Of a DNA stretch of 7,696 nucleotides, positions 1 to 6,388 are shown piece after piece. The DNA is taken from NCBI GenBank assembly GCA_012512495.1, contig JAAZEC010000074.1, positions 1 through 7,696 on the forward strand. The letters are read 5' to 3'. The translations under genes were made by a program, and so were the position numbers. Numbering within the stretch: position 1 is the first letter of the stretch; each line of letters opens with the position of its first letter. This stretch comes from Erysipelothrix sp. GTDB taxonomy: Bacteria > Bacillota_I > Bacilli_A > Erysipelotrichales > Erysipelotrichaceae. The notes under the pieces were generated by a model. The model did no database searches, was not told the origin of the DNA, and saw nothing but the letters and a program-made list of their open reading frames with translations.

Positions 1-1037
1 ACGGGTGTGTATTTATCGTTGGTGAAACGATCGGATACGATACCAATCAAGACACCGACGACTAAGCCAATGATGGTAGCGACCCAGAGCCGCCAGTGAA
101 TAGAAAAGAAATAGGAAACCGTGGCACTGAGGACTAGAAAGATAATAGACGTCGTATAGGTAGAACCGTTCAAAGCATGGGTTGGGTCATTATGTTTACC
201 CATGCGGGCACTGAAGACCCCGATGATGGAGGACAACAGTCCCAGACCGGCAAATGTGAAGACCGTGAAGACCTCCTGGGTACCTAGGGTGACGGCCATG
301 ACGAGGGCGGCTGAGAGTGAAGCGACATGGGAATCGAAGAGGTCCGCTCCCATACCGGCACAATCGCCTACGATGTCCCCAACATTGTCAGCTATAACGG
401 CAGGATTTCGTGGATCATCCTCAGGAATGCCCAACTCGACCTTACCGGTTAGATCGGCAGCGATATCAGCGGTCTTGGTAAAGATACCGCCCCCCGCCTT
501 CGCAAACAATGCTAAGGATGAGGCACCGAAGCTAAATCCCAACAATAGACCAGCGTCTCCCGATAACCAGAACAACAGTGTGACACCGAGTGTGGAGAAG
601 GCGACAACGGTCATACCCATGACGGCACCGCCCCTGAAACTGGACATAAAGGAACGCTCAATATCTTGGGTGGCGGCTTCGGCTGTTCGTGAGTTGGCGT
701 GTGTTGCCACGTGCATCCCTATGACACCGGCTAGACCGGAGACAACCGTACCAGCGACATAGGCCACTGCCATGAGGAAATTATCGAGGAGATTGGAGTC
801 CCAGATGGGATGAGGTAGGAACATGAAGATAATGAGTACCACCACCAGAGTAAACTTGGCGAGAATGGTGTATTCCTGCCTGAGGAAGGTTTTGGAACCT
901 TGGGCGATGAGATTGCTGATGTCTTTCACTTTGGGGTTCATGACTTCTTTGCGGATGATCCAGCGATAGAAGTAGTAAGCCACGCAAAAAACCGCAGCGG
1001 TTAACAAAATCAAGCTTAGTGCTAGTAAATCAGACAT
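1..1037 (-). CDS. hppA: Membrane-bound ion-translocating pyrophosphatase (N-terminal part, cut by window edge)
   Basis: This integral membrane enzyme couples hydrolysis of pyrophosphate in the cytoplasm to pumping of Na+ and/or H+ across the membrane. The 345 codons seen run in frame to the window edge; the family is usually about 650-800 residues, so the C-terminal half lies outside. The protein opens with a transmembrane helix (MSDLLALSLILLTAAVF) and carries the family's main substrate-binding block: GGGIFTKTADIAADLTGKVE (about 182-201), then GIPEDDPRNPAVIADNVGD (203-221) and GDCAGMGADLFD (224-235), whose Asp and Lys residues bind Mg-pyrophosphate. Residue 235, normally the gate Glu after ADLF or ADIF, is Asp here. 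The ATG at 1035-1037 is chosen because GGAGG sits 8 nt upstream. The residues that decide K+ dependence lie in the missing part, so the ion and the K+ requirement cannot be assigned. The family call is near certain. Confidence 0.97.
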   Translation of the reverse strand, partial: MSDLLALSLILLTAAVFCVAYYFYRWIIRKEVMNPKVKDISNLIAQGSKTFLRQEYTILAKFTLVVVLIIFMFLPHPIWDSNLLDNFLMAVAYVAGTVVSGLAGVIGMHVATHANSRTAEAATQDIERSFMSSFRGGAVMGMTVVAFSTLGVTLLFWLSGDAGLLLGFSFGASSLALFAKAGGGIFTKTADIAADLTGKVELGIPEDDPRNPAVIADNVGDIVGDCAGMGADLFDSHVASLSAALVMAVTLGTQEVFTVFTFAGLGLLSSIIGVFSARMGKHNDPTHALNGSTYTTSIIFLVLSATVSYFFSIHWRLWVATIIGLVVGVLIGIVSDRFTNDKYTP

Positions 1038-1045
1038 AGTAGTTT

Positions 1046-1050
1046 CCTCC
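1046..1050 (-). promoter_or_regulatory. Shine-Dalgarno site of hppA
   Basis: On the minus strand GGAGG (inside AAGGAGGAAA) lies 8 nt before the ATG at 1037. It is a near-perfect ribosome binding site and fixes the start of the pyrophosphatase. Confidence 0.85.
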
Positions 1051-1074
1051 TTCTAATAAACTAAAATTAACTCT

Positions 1075-1103
1075 ATTGTAGCACCAAAGCTTAAAAATGT
1101 AAA
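1075..1103 (-). promoter_or_regulatory. Sigma-70/SigA-type promoter of hppA
   Basis: On the minus strand a -35 box TTTACA (1098-1103) and a -10 box TACAAT (1075-1080) are separated by exactly 17 bp. Transcription would start near 1068 and give a leader of about 30 nt before the ATG. The -35 box begins only a few bases after the stop codon of the upstream cyclodeaminase-like gene, and no terminator is seen between them, so hppA may also receive read-through. This rests on consensus matching only. Confidence 0.6.
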
Positions 1104-1106
1104 GGC

Positions 1107-1535
1107 TTACATCTTGATAAGCAAATTATTCACAAGTTCTTCTCTGACCTGTTTTATCATATTGATTCCGACCAGATAATCCGGTTTCGTTTTCAGATAT
1201 ACCTCGTTGGCTAAGTGGTCTAACTGATTCAAAAAACCTTCAACCAACACCAACATATCTGAACTACTTTCATATAGAATAGAACTATTTAATGTCTTCT
1301 TGTAGACCAATAAACTCTGATGATCTCTTTCATAATGCTCAACAGATTTCACAATTCCCTGTTCACAGACAGATATTAACTCCTTAAAATCAAAAACGCT
1401 GCCCACCTTATGACTGATGCGTAGCGACATCTCAATCAGCGACAACCCCATGGCACATTGAATCATGAGCGCACAGCCGCTGGCATAGGTATAGTCCTCA
1501 CTGGCTAGGTTAGCCAAAAGCTCTTTAAGGTTCAA
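1107..1535 (-). CDS. Divergent, short formiminotransferase-cyclodeaminase-like protein (cyclodeaminase/cyclohydrolase family)
   Basis: A protein of 142 residues, last gene of a three-gene operon. Its N-terminus (LKELLANLASEDYTYASGCA, followed by a helix with small residues and LIEMSLRIS) follows the pattern of the cyclodeaminase/methenyl-THF cyclohydrolase fold, where the usual text resembles LASxxPxPGGGSxAA. The C-terminal stretch KPDYLVGINMIKQVREELVNNL also recalls the family's closing helices. Two things are odd. The glycine-rich PGGG is replaced by YASG, and the protein is about 60 residues shorter than the usual roughly 200. It may therefore be catalytically weak, inactive, or a structural partner of the formiminotransferase upstream. 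The start is TTG at 1533-1535, overlapping the upstream stop by 11 nt. No ATG occurs before Met24 and an in-frame stop lies just upstream, so TTG is the only reasonable start. The SD is poor, suggesting translational coupling. The family call is moderate; the function is open. Confidence 0.6.
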   Translation of the reverse strand: MNLKELLANLASEDYTYASGCALMIQCAMGLSLIEMSLRISHKVGSVFDFKELISVCEQGIVKSVEHYERDHQSLLVYKKTLNSSILYESSSDMLVLVEGFLNQLDHLANEVYLKTKPDYLVGINMIKQVREELVNNLLIKM

Positions 1536-2391
1536 CTCTTTGTTTATAGCGGCTCACCCAGCTTTCTATGATCATATCTTCATCAAAACGAGTTAATTTC
1601 AAACGATCTGGATTACTAATACAATCCCGAAAGACACAACCAATGATTTCGGAGGAAAGAATATTGTCACTCAATCTCTCTATCTCATTAAAAACATCAT
1701 CCAGAGAAGTAATTTTATAGTCACGAAGATTACAACTCACTTGGACTTTGCCCAGAGTTTGACAGTAGACCCCGATGGCACTGAGTGCTTCAAGTCCCCC
1801 ATTCGACTCCCTAATTTGTCGTGCGATTTGTCTAGCTAACGATAGATCCTGACTGTCTAGAGTCACGTTGTAGGCAATGAGAGGATCACGGACACCGATG
1901 ACGCTCGCTCCAGCACTTTCATGTAACCTGGCACCGTAATCAAACATTATTTCATTGTTAGCTAGTCTTTCTTTTAAGCCACGGAGTCCACCTTTTCGGA
2001 TAGCTGGCAGCTTCCTATTGTCTTTCGCTTTCTCATAGAGAAAGACCGGGATACCTAGCTCACTGACTCGCTTAGCTAGTTTATTCGCATAGTCGATTGC
2101 TTCTGAAATTGAGATGTCTTCCAAGGGAACTAGTGGAATCACATCGGTAGCCCCGATGAAGGGATGGACACCCTCGTGGTTTCTCAAATCGATGAGTTCC
2201 GATGCTCTCTTGACAGAATGAAACAAGCAGTCAACTAAAGCTTCTGGATCACCGAGCACTGTGACGACCATCCGGTTGTAGTCGGGATCACTGTGGACAT
2301 CCATGAGACACAGCTTGTCGTGTTTAAAACAGTTAATGATGGGTTCACTGTAAGTAATGGAGTAGTTAACGATGGCTTGGAGGATCTTCAT
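1525..2391 (-). CDS. Glutamate formimidoyltransferase (formiminotransferase domain, stand-alone)
   Basis: A cytoplasmic enzyme that moves the formimino group of N-formimino-glutamate to tetrahydrofolate, normally the last step of histidine breakdown to glutamate, or the reverse one-carbon donor reaction. Its 288 residues match the full length of the formiminotransferase domain. Recognisable blocks are LMDVHSDPDYNRMVVTVLG (29-47), NHEGVHPFIGATDVIPLVP (71-89) carrying His76, the likely catalytic base (His82 in the mammalian enzyme), ELGIPVFLYE and IRKGGLRGLKE in the middle, and in the second subdomain SAGASVIGVRDPLIAYNV, IRESNGGLEAL and GKVQVSCNLRDY. The usual N-terminal PNxSEG is degenerate (VNYSIT). 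The start ATG overlaps the stop of the hydrolase gene as ATGA, so translation is probably coupled; the SD is weak. No hut gene is in view. In animals this domain is fused to a cyclodeaminase; here the cyclodeaminase-like partner follows as a separate overlapping gene. Confidence 0.92.
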   Translation of the reverse strand: MKILQAIVNYSITYSEPIINCFKHDKLCLMDVHSDPDYNRMVVTVLGDPEALVDCLFHSVKRASELIDLRNHEGVHPFIGATDVIPLVPLEDISISEAIDYANKLAKRVSELGIPVFLYEKAKDNRKLPAIRKGGLRGLKERLANNEIMFDYGARLHESAGASVIGVRDPLIAYNVTLDSQDLSLARQIARQIRESNGGLEALSAIGVYCQTLGKVQVSCNLRDYKITSLDDVFNEIERLSDNILSSEIIGCVFRDCISNPDRLKLTRFDEDMIIESWVSRYKQRVEP

Positions 2392-4265
2392 GGTACGAGC
2401 CTGATGTTGTCAAGATAGACAACGTTGGGTCCTACTAGATTGAAGGTAATACTATCGACTGTATTGTCTTTCAATTCAACTTGAACCGTCTCCAACATGA
2501 TACTGTCGCTCTCGATATTAAAGACTATCTCCCATTTAGAGAGCTGGACCACATATGGCAACATTATGGTTTCCTTACTCAAGTCAAAACTATCTTGTGT
2601 ACCATCAGCGTAAGCAACCAACAAACTTCCATCAATCTTTTCAGTTCCCACGATATCGAAGCTTAAGAGATTAGCTGTTGAATCAATCTCAAACACTACG
2701 GACTGACTATCCTCAACATCAATTTGTAACAGCTTGTTAACTCGTGATTTGTCGGTATCCCTACTCATCAGGCTAGTGATAATGCCAACCTCAACTTCAC
2801 TATCTCTCTCGAAATCATACTTAGTGATGGAATCCCCTGACTGAGCCTGTTGGCTATACCAGGTCTCTGGTAATTGATCCAAAAAGCTGTGTACGTCAAA
2901 GAAGAGCTCCTTGTTGCCGTGGACTAGGTTGTAGGCGAAGATGGAGACTAATTGTTCCTGTTGAGAGGCACTGAGTAGATTGTTAGTGTTCGTGTTGAAT
3001 GCATTGGGTAGCCGAGTGTCATATTGGCCCCACTGACTATTGAACTGGCCGTGGTTGGCATTAGCGATATAGAGTGAGGACTTGAAGCTCTCACCGCTGA
3101 CGTTGATGCGTCGGAAGGTCTGTTCACCACGGAAGGTACGAACATCCTGATCATGAGCGCCATGGAGTACCACGTAGTTCACATCGGTTGGATAGCGGCT
3201 GAGGCTGTATTGGTTGTAGGTTGGAGCGATGGCTAACAGGTTTTCAATGTCGAATTGATAGTTCAATGGATAGGATTGATAGGTTTCCATGGTGTTGAAG
3301 CTACTGGCGATGACGATGGCTTCCCCGCCTCGGGAATGCCCTGCTAGGGTGATATCTTCGAAGCTAATCGACCCCGCATAGTTTTCCTGTAAATACTTTA
3401 TCCCTTCCAACAACATGATGGCACGCAGGGGATTATCATCAGTCAGGTCATTACTCAAATAACCATTGAGCGCTCGTTGGTCGAGACTAACCAGAGCGAT
3501 ACCTCTAGAACCTAAATACTCTCCGAGATAGTTGTAGCCAAGATAGGAGGCCGTTGGTAACATATGGTTACCATGGATGATCACGACCAAGGGAACGGGT
3601 TCATCACTCACTGGCAGGTAGAGTCGTCCAGCGATGGGGACCTCATCATAGGTGTATCCTAGCACCTGTTCTTTCAGAGCAACATCGTCGTCGATAAGTT
3701 CAGAGAGATCAATCAACTTGTCGCTGAAATCGATGATATTATAATCACTACTTTCACTTACTTCTAACGCAATAGAACTTACATTACTTGAGACAATCTT
3801 TTCATAAGCTAAATGTTTACCGAAGCCTCCACCAAACTCAAAGGTGAAGAAACAGAGCTGGATAATCACTAACAAAAGAATCGGTAGTAAATGCTTCTTT
3901 CGGTAATGGTCGATTAAGAGACAAAAGAAATAGGTTGAGGAACTCATGATCGCGACCACAGCCAACATCCCTTCCCTTGGGGCATTGTAGGTCTTGTATC
4001 TTAGTAGAAAGTAGTAAAAGAGTACACTGGCTACCATTAACAGTAACAAGTTAATTCGAATCCCAAACCAGCGAACTATCAGATAGTCGAGAACGTCCAT
4101 AGCCGCCCATAGCACACATAACAAGGCCAAGCTCATCGCCACAAATACCAACAGATCGTACTGGGAGAAGCGGTTGAAAACATAAAAAGCACTGGCTAGG
4201 CAGGAAGTGAGTGTTAGAATCATGAGTTTAGAAAATGGATGGCGGTCAGTCAGTAGTGTTTTCAT
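2388..4265 (-). CDS. Membrane-anchored alpha/beta hydrolase with C-terminal beta-rich domain
   Basis: A protein of 625 residues and three parts. Residues about 15-143 form five predicted membrane helices; the basic loops (VRWFGIR, HYRKKHL) put the N-terminus inside and the rest outside the cell. Residues about 200-450 are an alpha/beta hydrolase: oxyanion strand VVIIHGNH (228-234), nucleophile elbow GHSRGG with Ser311, acid in LHGAHDQDV (Asp372 or Asp374), and His405 in NANHGQF. GHSRGGE is typical of dienelactone-hydrolase/PAF-acetylhydrolase-like esterases. Residues about 470-625 are rich in short beta strands and end VVYLDNIRLVP, like a carbohydrate-binding or jelly-roll module. The substrate is unknown; an ester of a lipid or surface polymer is a guess. 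It is the first gene of an operon with the formiminotransferase (ATGA overlap), an unexpected pairing. The start ATG at 4263-4265 lacks a clear SD; Met15 is an alternative but has none either. Confidence 0.88.
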   Translation of the reverse strand: MKTLLTDRHPFSKLMILTLTSCLASAFYVFNRFSQYDLLVFVAMSLALLCVLWAAMDVLDYLIVRWFGIRINLLLLMVASVLFYYFLLRYKTYNAPREGMLAVVAIMSSSTYFFCLLIDHYRKKHLLPILLLVIIQLCFFTFEFGGGFGKHLAYEKIVSSNVSSIALEVSESSDYNIIDFSDKLIDLSELIDDDVALKEQVLGYTYDEVPIAGRLYLPVSDEPVPLVVIIHGNHMLPTASYLGYNYLGEYLGSRGIALVSLDQRALNGYLSNDLTDDNPLRAIMLLEGIKYLQENYAGSISFEDITLAGHSRGGEAIVIASSFNTMETYQSYPLNYQFDIENLLAIAPTYNQYSLSRYPTDVNYVVLHGAHDQDVRTFRGEQTFRRINVSGESFKSSLYIANANHGQFNSQWGQYDTRLPNAFNTNTNNLLSASQQEQLVSIFAYNLVHGNKELFFDVHSFLDQLPETWYSQQAQSGDSITKYDFERDSEVEVGIITSLMSRDTDKSRVNKLLQIDVEDSQSVVFEIDSTANLLSFDIVGTEKIDGSLLVAYADGTQDSFDLSKETIMLPYVVQLSKWEIVFNIESDSIMLETVQVELKDNTVDSITFNLVGPNVVYLDNIRLVP

Positions 4266-4272
4266 ATGTTCT

Positions 4273-4281
4273 ATTTTACCA
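4273..4281 (-). promoter_or_regulatory. Possible extended -10 promoter of the hydrolase operon
   Basis: On the minus strand TGGTAAAAT is an extended -10 element (TGn followed by TAAAAT). No good -35 box is seen; TTCTTT lies 16 bp upstream. Transcription would be expected to start about 7 nt downstream, practically at the hydrolase ATG (4265), which would make the message leaderless. That would fit the absence of a Shine-Dalgarno site. Consensus matching only. Confidence 0.35.
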
Positions 4282-4309
4282 CAATGTGTCTGATAAAGAA
4301 TCTTCGAGA

Positions 4310-4338
4310 TTGTTTCACTACGCGTTTATTGTTAAGAT
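4310..4338 (+). promoter_or_regulatory. Promoter of the repeat-protein/oxidoreductase operon
   Basis: A -35 box TTGTTT (4310-4315) and a -10 box TAAGAT (4333-4338) are spaced 17 bp apart, with TG at 4330-4331 giving an extended -10. Transcription would start near 4345, so the leader is very short (about 15 nt) and begins just before the ribosome binding site. This supports the start at 4361 and argues against the longer frame from 4235, whose start would lie upstream of the promoter. Confidence 0.55.
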
Positions 4339-4348
4339 AAGACTGAAT

Positions 4349-4354
4349 AGGAGG
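4349..4354 (+). promoter_or_regulatory. Shine-Dalgarno site deciding the start at 4361
   Basis: AGGAGG lies 6 nt before the ATG at 4361. It is a perfect ribosome binding site and shows that the open frame extending back to 4235 is not the true start. Confidence 0.85.
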
Positions 4355-4360
4355 CTTATT

Positions 4361-4723
4361 ATGACTGATAAAAAATTAAACGACGATCTTGTTGAACATG
4401 AAGAGAGTACTGCCAACCACGAAGACCTACTGATTGAGGGTGACGAATTCCAGATGAACCTGGTCGAAAAGTCCGATGTGGGTGAATTAGCGAAGCCTGT
4501 CGATCCTAAATACCAAAAGGAAGGCGACTTTGGCGTGAAGAAAACAGTAGAAACACCTACTGAAACGATCAAAGAAACCAAGGATAGCACCGCTACCCAT
4601 GAAGACTTACTGATTGAGGGCGATGAGTTCCAGATGAACCTAGTCGAAAAGTCCGAAACAGAGGCCGACGATCAAGTCGTCCATCCAGATTACCAAAGCG
4701 AATTAAAGCGTCCCAAGCAATGA
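4361..4723 (+). CDS. Small acidic protein with internal 60-residue duplication, unknown function
   Basis: I do not recognise a family. The 120-residue protein is highly charged, mostly acidic, with no signal peptide, membrane helix or cysteine, and looks largely disordered. It consists of a short N-terminal stretch and two copies of one unit, residues 16-54 and 76-114, exactly 60 residues apart. Each copy begins with ST-A-(N/T)-HEDLLIEGDEF followed by QMNLVEKS and ends with a looser V-x-P-x-YQ-x-E. The linker (about 55-75) is rich in Lys, Thr and Glu. The core looks like a short linear binding motif repeated for avidity, which is inference. It is the first gene of an operon; its stop overlaps the ATG of the oxidoreductase (ATGA), so the two are probably coupled in translation and may act together. 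The start is set by AGGAGG at 4349. An upstream in-frame ATG at 4235 lies inside the opposite hydrolase gene and is rejected. Confidence 0.85.
   Translation: MTDKKLNDDLVEHEESTANHEDLLIEGDEFQMNLVEKSDVGELAKPVDPKYQKEGDFGVKKTVETPTETIKETKDSTATHEDLLIEGDEFQMNLVEKSETEADDQVVHPDYQSELKRPKQ
4406..4474 (+). repeat. Internal repeat, copy 1
   Basis: This stretch encodes residues 16-38 (STANHEDLLIEGDEF then QMNLVEKS). It aligns without gaps to copy 2 at 4586-4654: 22 of 23 residues are identical, while about ten nucleotides differ, nine of them synonymous. Confidence 0.9.
4586..4654 (+). repeat. Internal repeat, copy 2
   Basis: This stretch encodes residues 76-98 (STATHEDLLIEGDEF then QMNLVEKS), exactly 180 bp after copy 1. 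The only amino-acid change is Asn to Thr at the fourth position. A weaker shared tail (V-x-P-x-YQ-x-E) follows in both copies at the same distance. Confidence 0.9.
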
Positions 4724-5679
4724 AAAAACTACGTTACGGAATAATTTCGGCATCCTCCATTGTGCCAAGGTTTGTGAGTGCACTTAACGAAACCAAACAT
4801 TCACTTGTCCACGCAATTGGGTCTTCTACCCTTAAACGTTCCGAAAAGCTAGCCAAGAAGCTAGACATACCTAATGCTTATGGCAGCTACGAGGAAGTCT
4901 ACACCGATCCAGAGGTAGATGTTGTCTACATCGCTAACATCAATGACCAACACTTTGAACAGATCATGAAGGCCTTGTCCCACAAGAAACATGTTTTGTG
5001 TGAGAAGCCGATGGTCTTAACTAGGGAACACGCACAACAAGCCTTCGCCTTCGCGAAAGAACAAGGAGTCTTTCTCATGGAGGCCCAGAAGGCTGCTTTC
5101 TTGCCTACGACCAACTTTGTTAAGGAGGCTATTGAATCCAAAAAATATGGGGAACTAAAACAGATTCAAATCAGTGCTTCTTATGCGAATCGTTTCCCGG
5201 ATGATCACTGGATGTATCAGAAACACCAAGGAGGTGCCCTCTTTGGCTCTGGTTCTTACATCATTGAAACCCTGTTAGTACTGCTGGATAATCCATCCTA
5301 TGAATATCAGGCCATGACTCACCTTGGTCAAAGTGGTGAGATCGATGATGTGTCCATCCAGTTCAACTTCAATAAGGATTTACTGGTGAGTACCCACCTA
5401 TCGACAAGGGTCCATACCGAGAATGTTGCCAACTTCTACTTCGAACAGGCGAGCATTTCGATCAATGACTTCTGGAAATCCCGCAAACTACGCGTTGATT
5501 ACCACGATAACGAGGACCACGATGTTATGAAGTTCCCTAATATCCCCGAGATGGTCTATGAAATCAACCATGTCTACGACTGTATCCATGAGGGACTTAC
5601 CGAATCTCCGATCATGAGTCCAGAGATCACGATGAACACCGCCTCCCTAGTTGAAGAGATATATAAAACAACCGTATAA
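4720..5679 (+). CDS. Gfo/Idh/MocA-family NAD(P)-dependent oxidoreductase
   Basis: A cytoplasmic dehydrogenase of 319 residues, the usual length for this family, which oxidises or reduces sugars, inositols and related alcohols or diols. The N-terminal half is a Rossmann fold: strand RYGIISASSIVPRF (5-18), where the usual GxGxxA is degenerate; VVYIANINDQH (68-78); and the signature HVLCEKPMVL (91-100) with the conserved Glu-Lys-Pro at 95-97, the Lys being near the active site. EAQKAAFLP and the C-terminal-domain block GGALFGSGSYII follow; in many relatives the latter reads GGALxDxGxY, so the Asp is replaced by Gly. The pattern is closest in feel to the dihydrodiol/xylose dehydrogenase-like branch, but the substrate cannot be assigned. 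The gene overlaps the repeat-protein gene by 4 nt and has only a weak SD, so it is probably translated by coupling. A hairpin terminator straddles its stop codon. Confidence 0.93.
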   Translation: MKKLRYGIISASSIVPRFVSALNETKHSLVHAIGSSTLKRSEKLAKKLDIPNAYGSYEEVYTDPEVDVVYIANINDQHFEQIMKALSHKKHVLCEKPMVLTREHAQQAFAFAKEQGVFLMEAQKAAFLPTTNFVKEAIESKKYGELKQIQISASYANRFPDDHWMYQKHQGGALFGSGSYIIETLLVLLDNPSYEYQAMTHLGQSGEIDDVSIQFNFNKDLLVSTHLSTRVHTENVANFYFEQASISINDFWKSRKLRVDYHDNEDHDVMKFPNIPEMVYEINHVYDCIHEGLTESPIMSPEITMNTASLVEEIYKTTV

Positions 5680-5702
5680 GTGTAAGAACTTATACGGTTT
5701 TT
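5670..5702. terminator. Bidirectional intrinsic terminator between convergent genes
   Basis: A perfect 12-bp inverted repeat, AACCGTATAAGT (5670-5681) and ACTTATACGGTT (5688-5699), encloses a 6-nt loop. On the plus strand it runs into a T tract (5698-5702), and on the minus strand into GTTTTATAT. It can end both the oxidoreductase operon and the ImmA operon. The two stop codons (TAA at 5677-5679 and, on the other strand, 5690-5692) lie inside the arms. Confidence 0.85.
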
Positions 5703-6388
5703 ATATCAACCAAGTCTTCTCTGAAAGCATCCAGTAAATACTCTTCATACTTCCCTTGTGATATCATTCCTTGTTTTTTTAAACTGTGTGCCTTAGGGAT
5801 GTAGGCTCCTAAGGTTTTAGCCACAGGTTCAATTTTGTACAACGAGTCATCGAATCCAAGTAGCTTTGCGTTCGCGATGATATCCGTCCTAAAGGGTTCA
5901 GCCTCTTCGTTACTCAAATAGTAATCCATAATCATCCTAGACAATAGGGCTTGCCTGCTCACCTTGAAATACTGTTCAAGTTCAATGATGTTACGAAGCG
6001 TCAATGGCTTACTCTTATGATCAGTCATAGTGTTGACCAGCTTATTAAGGGTCTGATCTGGGATTAATAAATGGGTCGCGAACAGATCGGCTTCCTTCTC
6101 CACTGGACTCGTAGACAAATCCGGCACAGAATCAGCGATATAGTAATGATAGAGTTCGTGCGCAAGCGAAAAATTCTGTCGCCCTTTCGTCGTTCTAGAG
6201 TTGATAGCTATTAAGTTAGCTTTTTTGATACATAAGCCACTCACCTGGTTCTCAAACGGATAGAAAACGACAGTAATATTGGGGTTCGCCGTGGCTAATG
6301 ATAGGACATCGATAGGAGCTTGTAAGTCTGCCCCTAACGATTCGCGCAGGTTAGATGCCAACCGCTGAAGTTCAATTCGGTCTCTCAC
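5690..6388 (-). CDS. ImmA/IrrE-family zinc metallopeptidase
   Basis: A cytoplasmic zinc protease of the COG2856 type, 232 residues. Members cleave or inactivate partner XRE-type repressors (ImmA on ICEBs1 repressor ImmR, IrrE/PprI on DdrO). The zinc motif is HELYH (His77, Glu78, His81) in FSLAHELYHYYI, followed by the typical block EKEADLFATHLLIP (97-110), whose Glu97 or Glu99 would be the third ligand. The remaining C-terminal part (about 125-232) is helical, includes a possible small helix-turn-helix (LRNIIELEQYFKVSRQALLSR), and is the region thought to read the signal in relatives. The start is GTG at 6386-6388 with GGAG about 10 nt upstream. It overlaps the end of the XRE regulator gene by 17 nt, the standard regulator-protease pair. 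The XRE partner carries a frameshift, so the pair may be uncoupled. No integrase or phage gene is nearby. Confidence 0.93.
   Translation of the reverse strand: MRDRIELQRLASNLRESLGADLQAPIDVLSLATANPNITVVFYPFENQVSGLCIKKANLIAINSRTTKGRQNFSLAHELYHYYIADSVPDLSTSPVEKEADLFATHLLIPDQTLNKLVNTMTDHKSKPLTLRNIIELEQYFKVSRQALLSRMIMDYYLSNEEAEPFRTDIIANAKLLGFDDSLYKIEPVAKTLGAYIPKAHSLKKQGMISQGKYEEYLLDAFREDLVDIKTV

Noticed and set aside
202..762. Long plus-strand open frame of 186 codons
   Set aside because: It lies antisense to the pyrophosphatase, whose minus-strand frame gives clear family motifs. The plus-strand translation has low-complexity, motif-free content and no ribosome binding site.
781..987. Minus-strand frame of 68 codons within hppA
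   Set aside because: It is another frame of the same strand as the pyrophosphatase N-terminus; the true frame shows membrane helices and continues into family motifs.
4235..4360. Upstream extension of the small repeat protein to an earlier ATG
   Set aside because: The extension overlaps the hydrolase start, lies upstream of the likely promoter, and adds an unrelated sequence; AGGAGG at 4349 sets the start at 4361.
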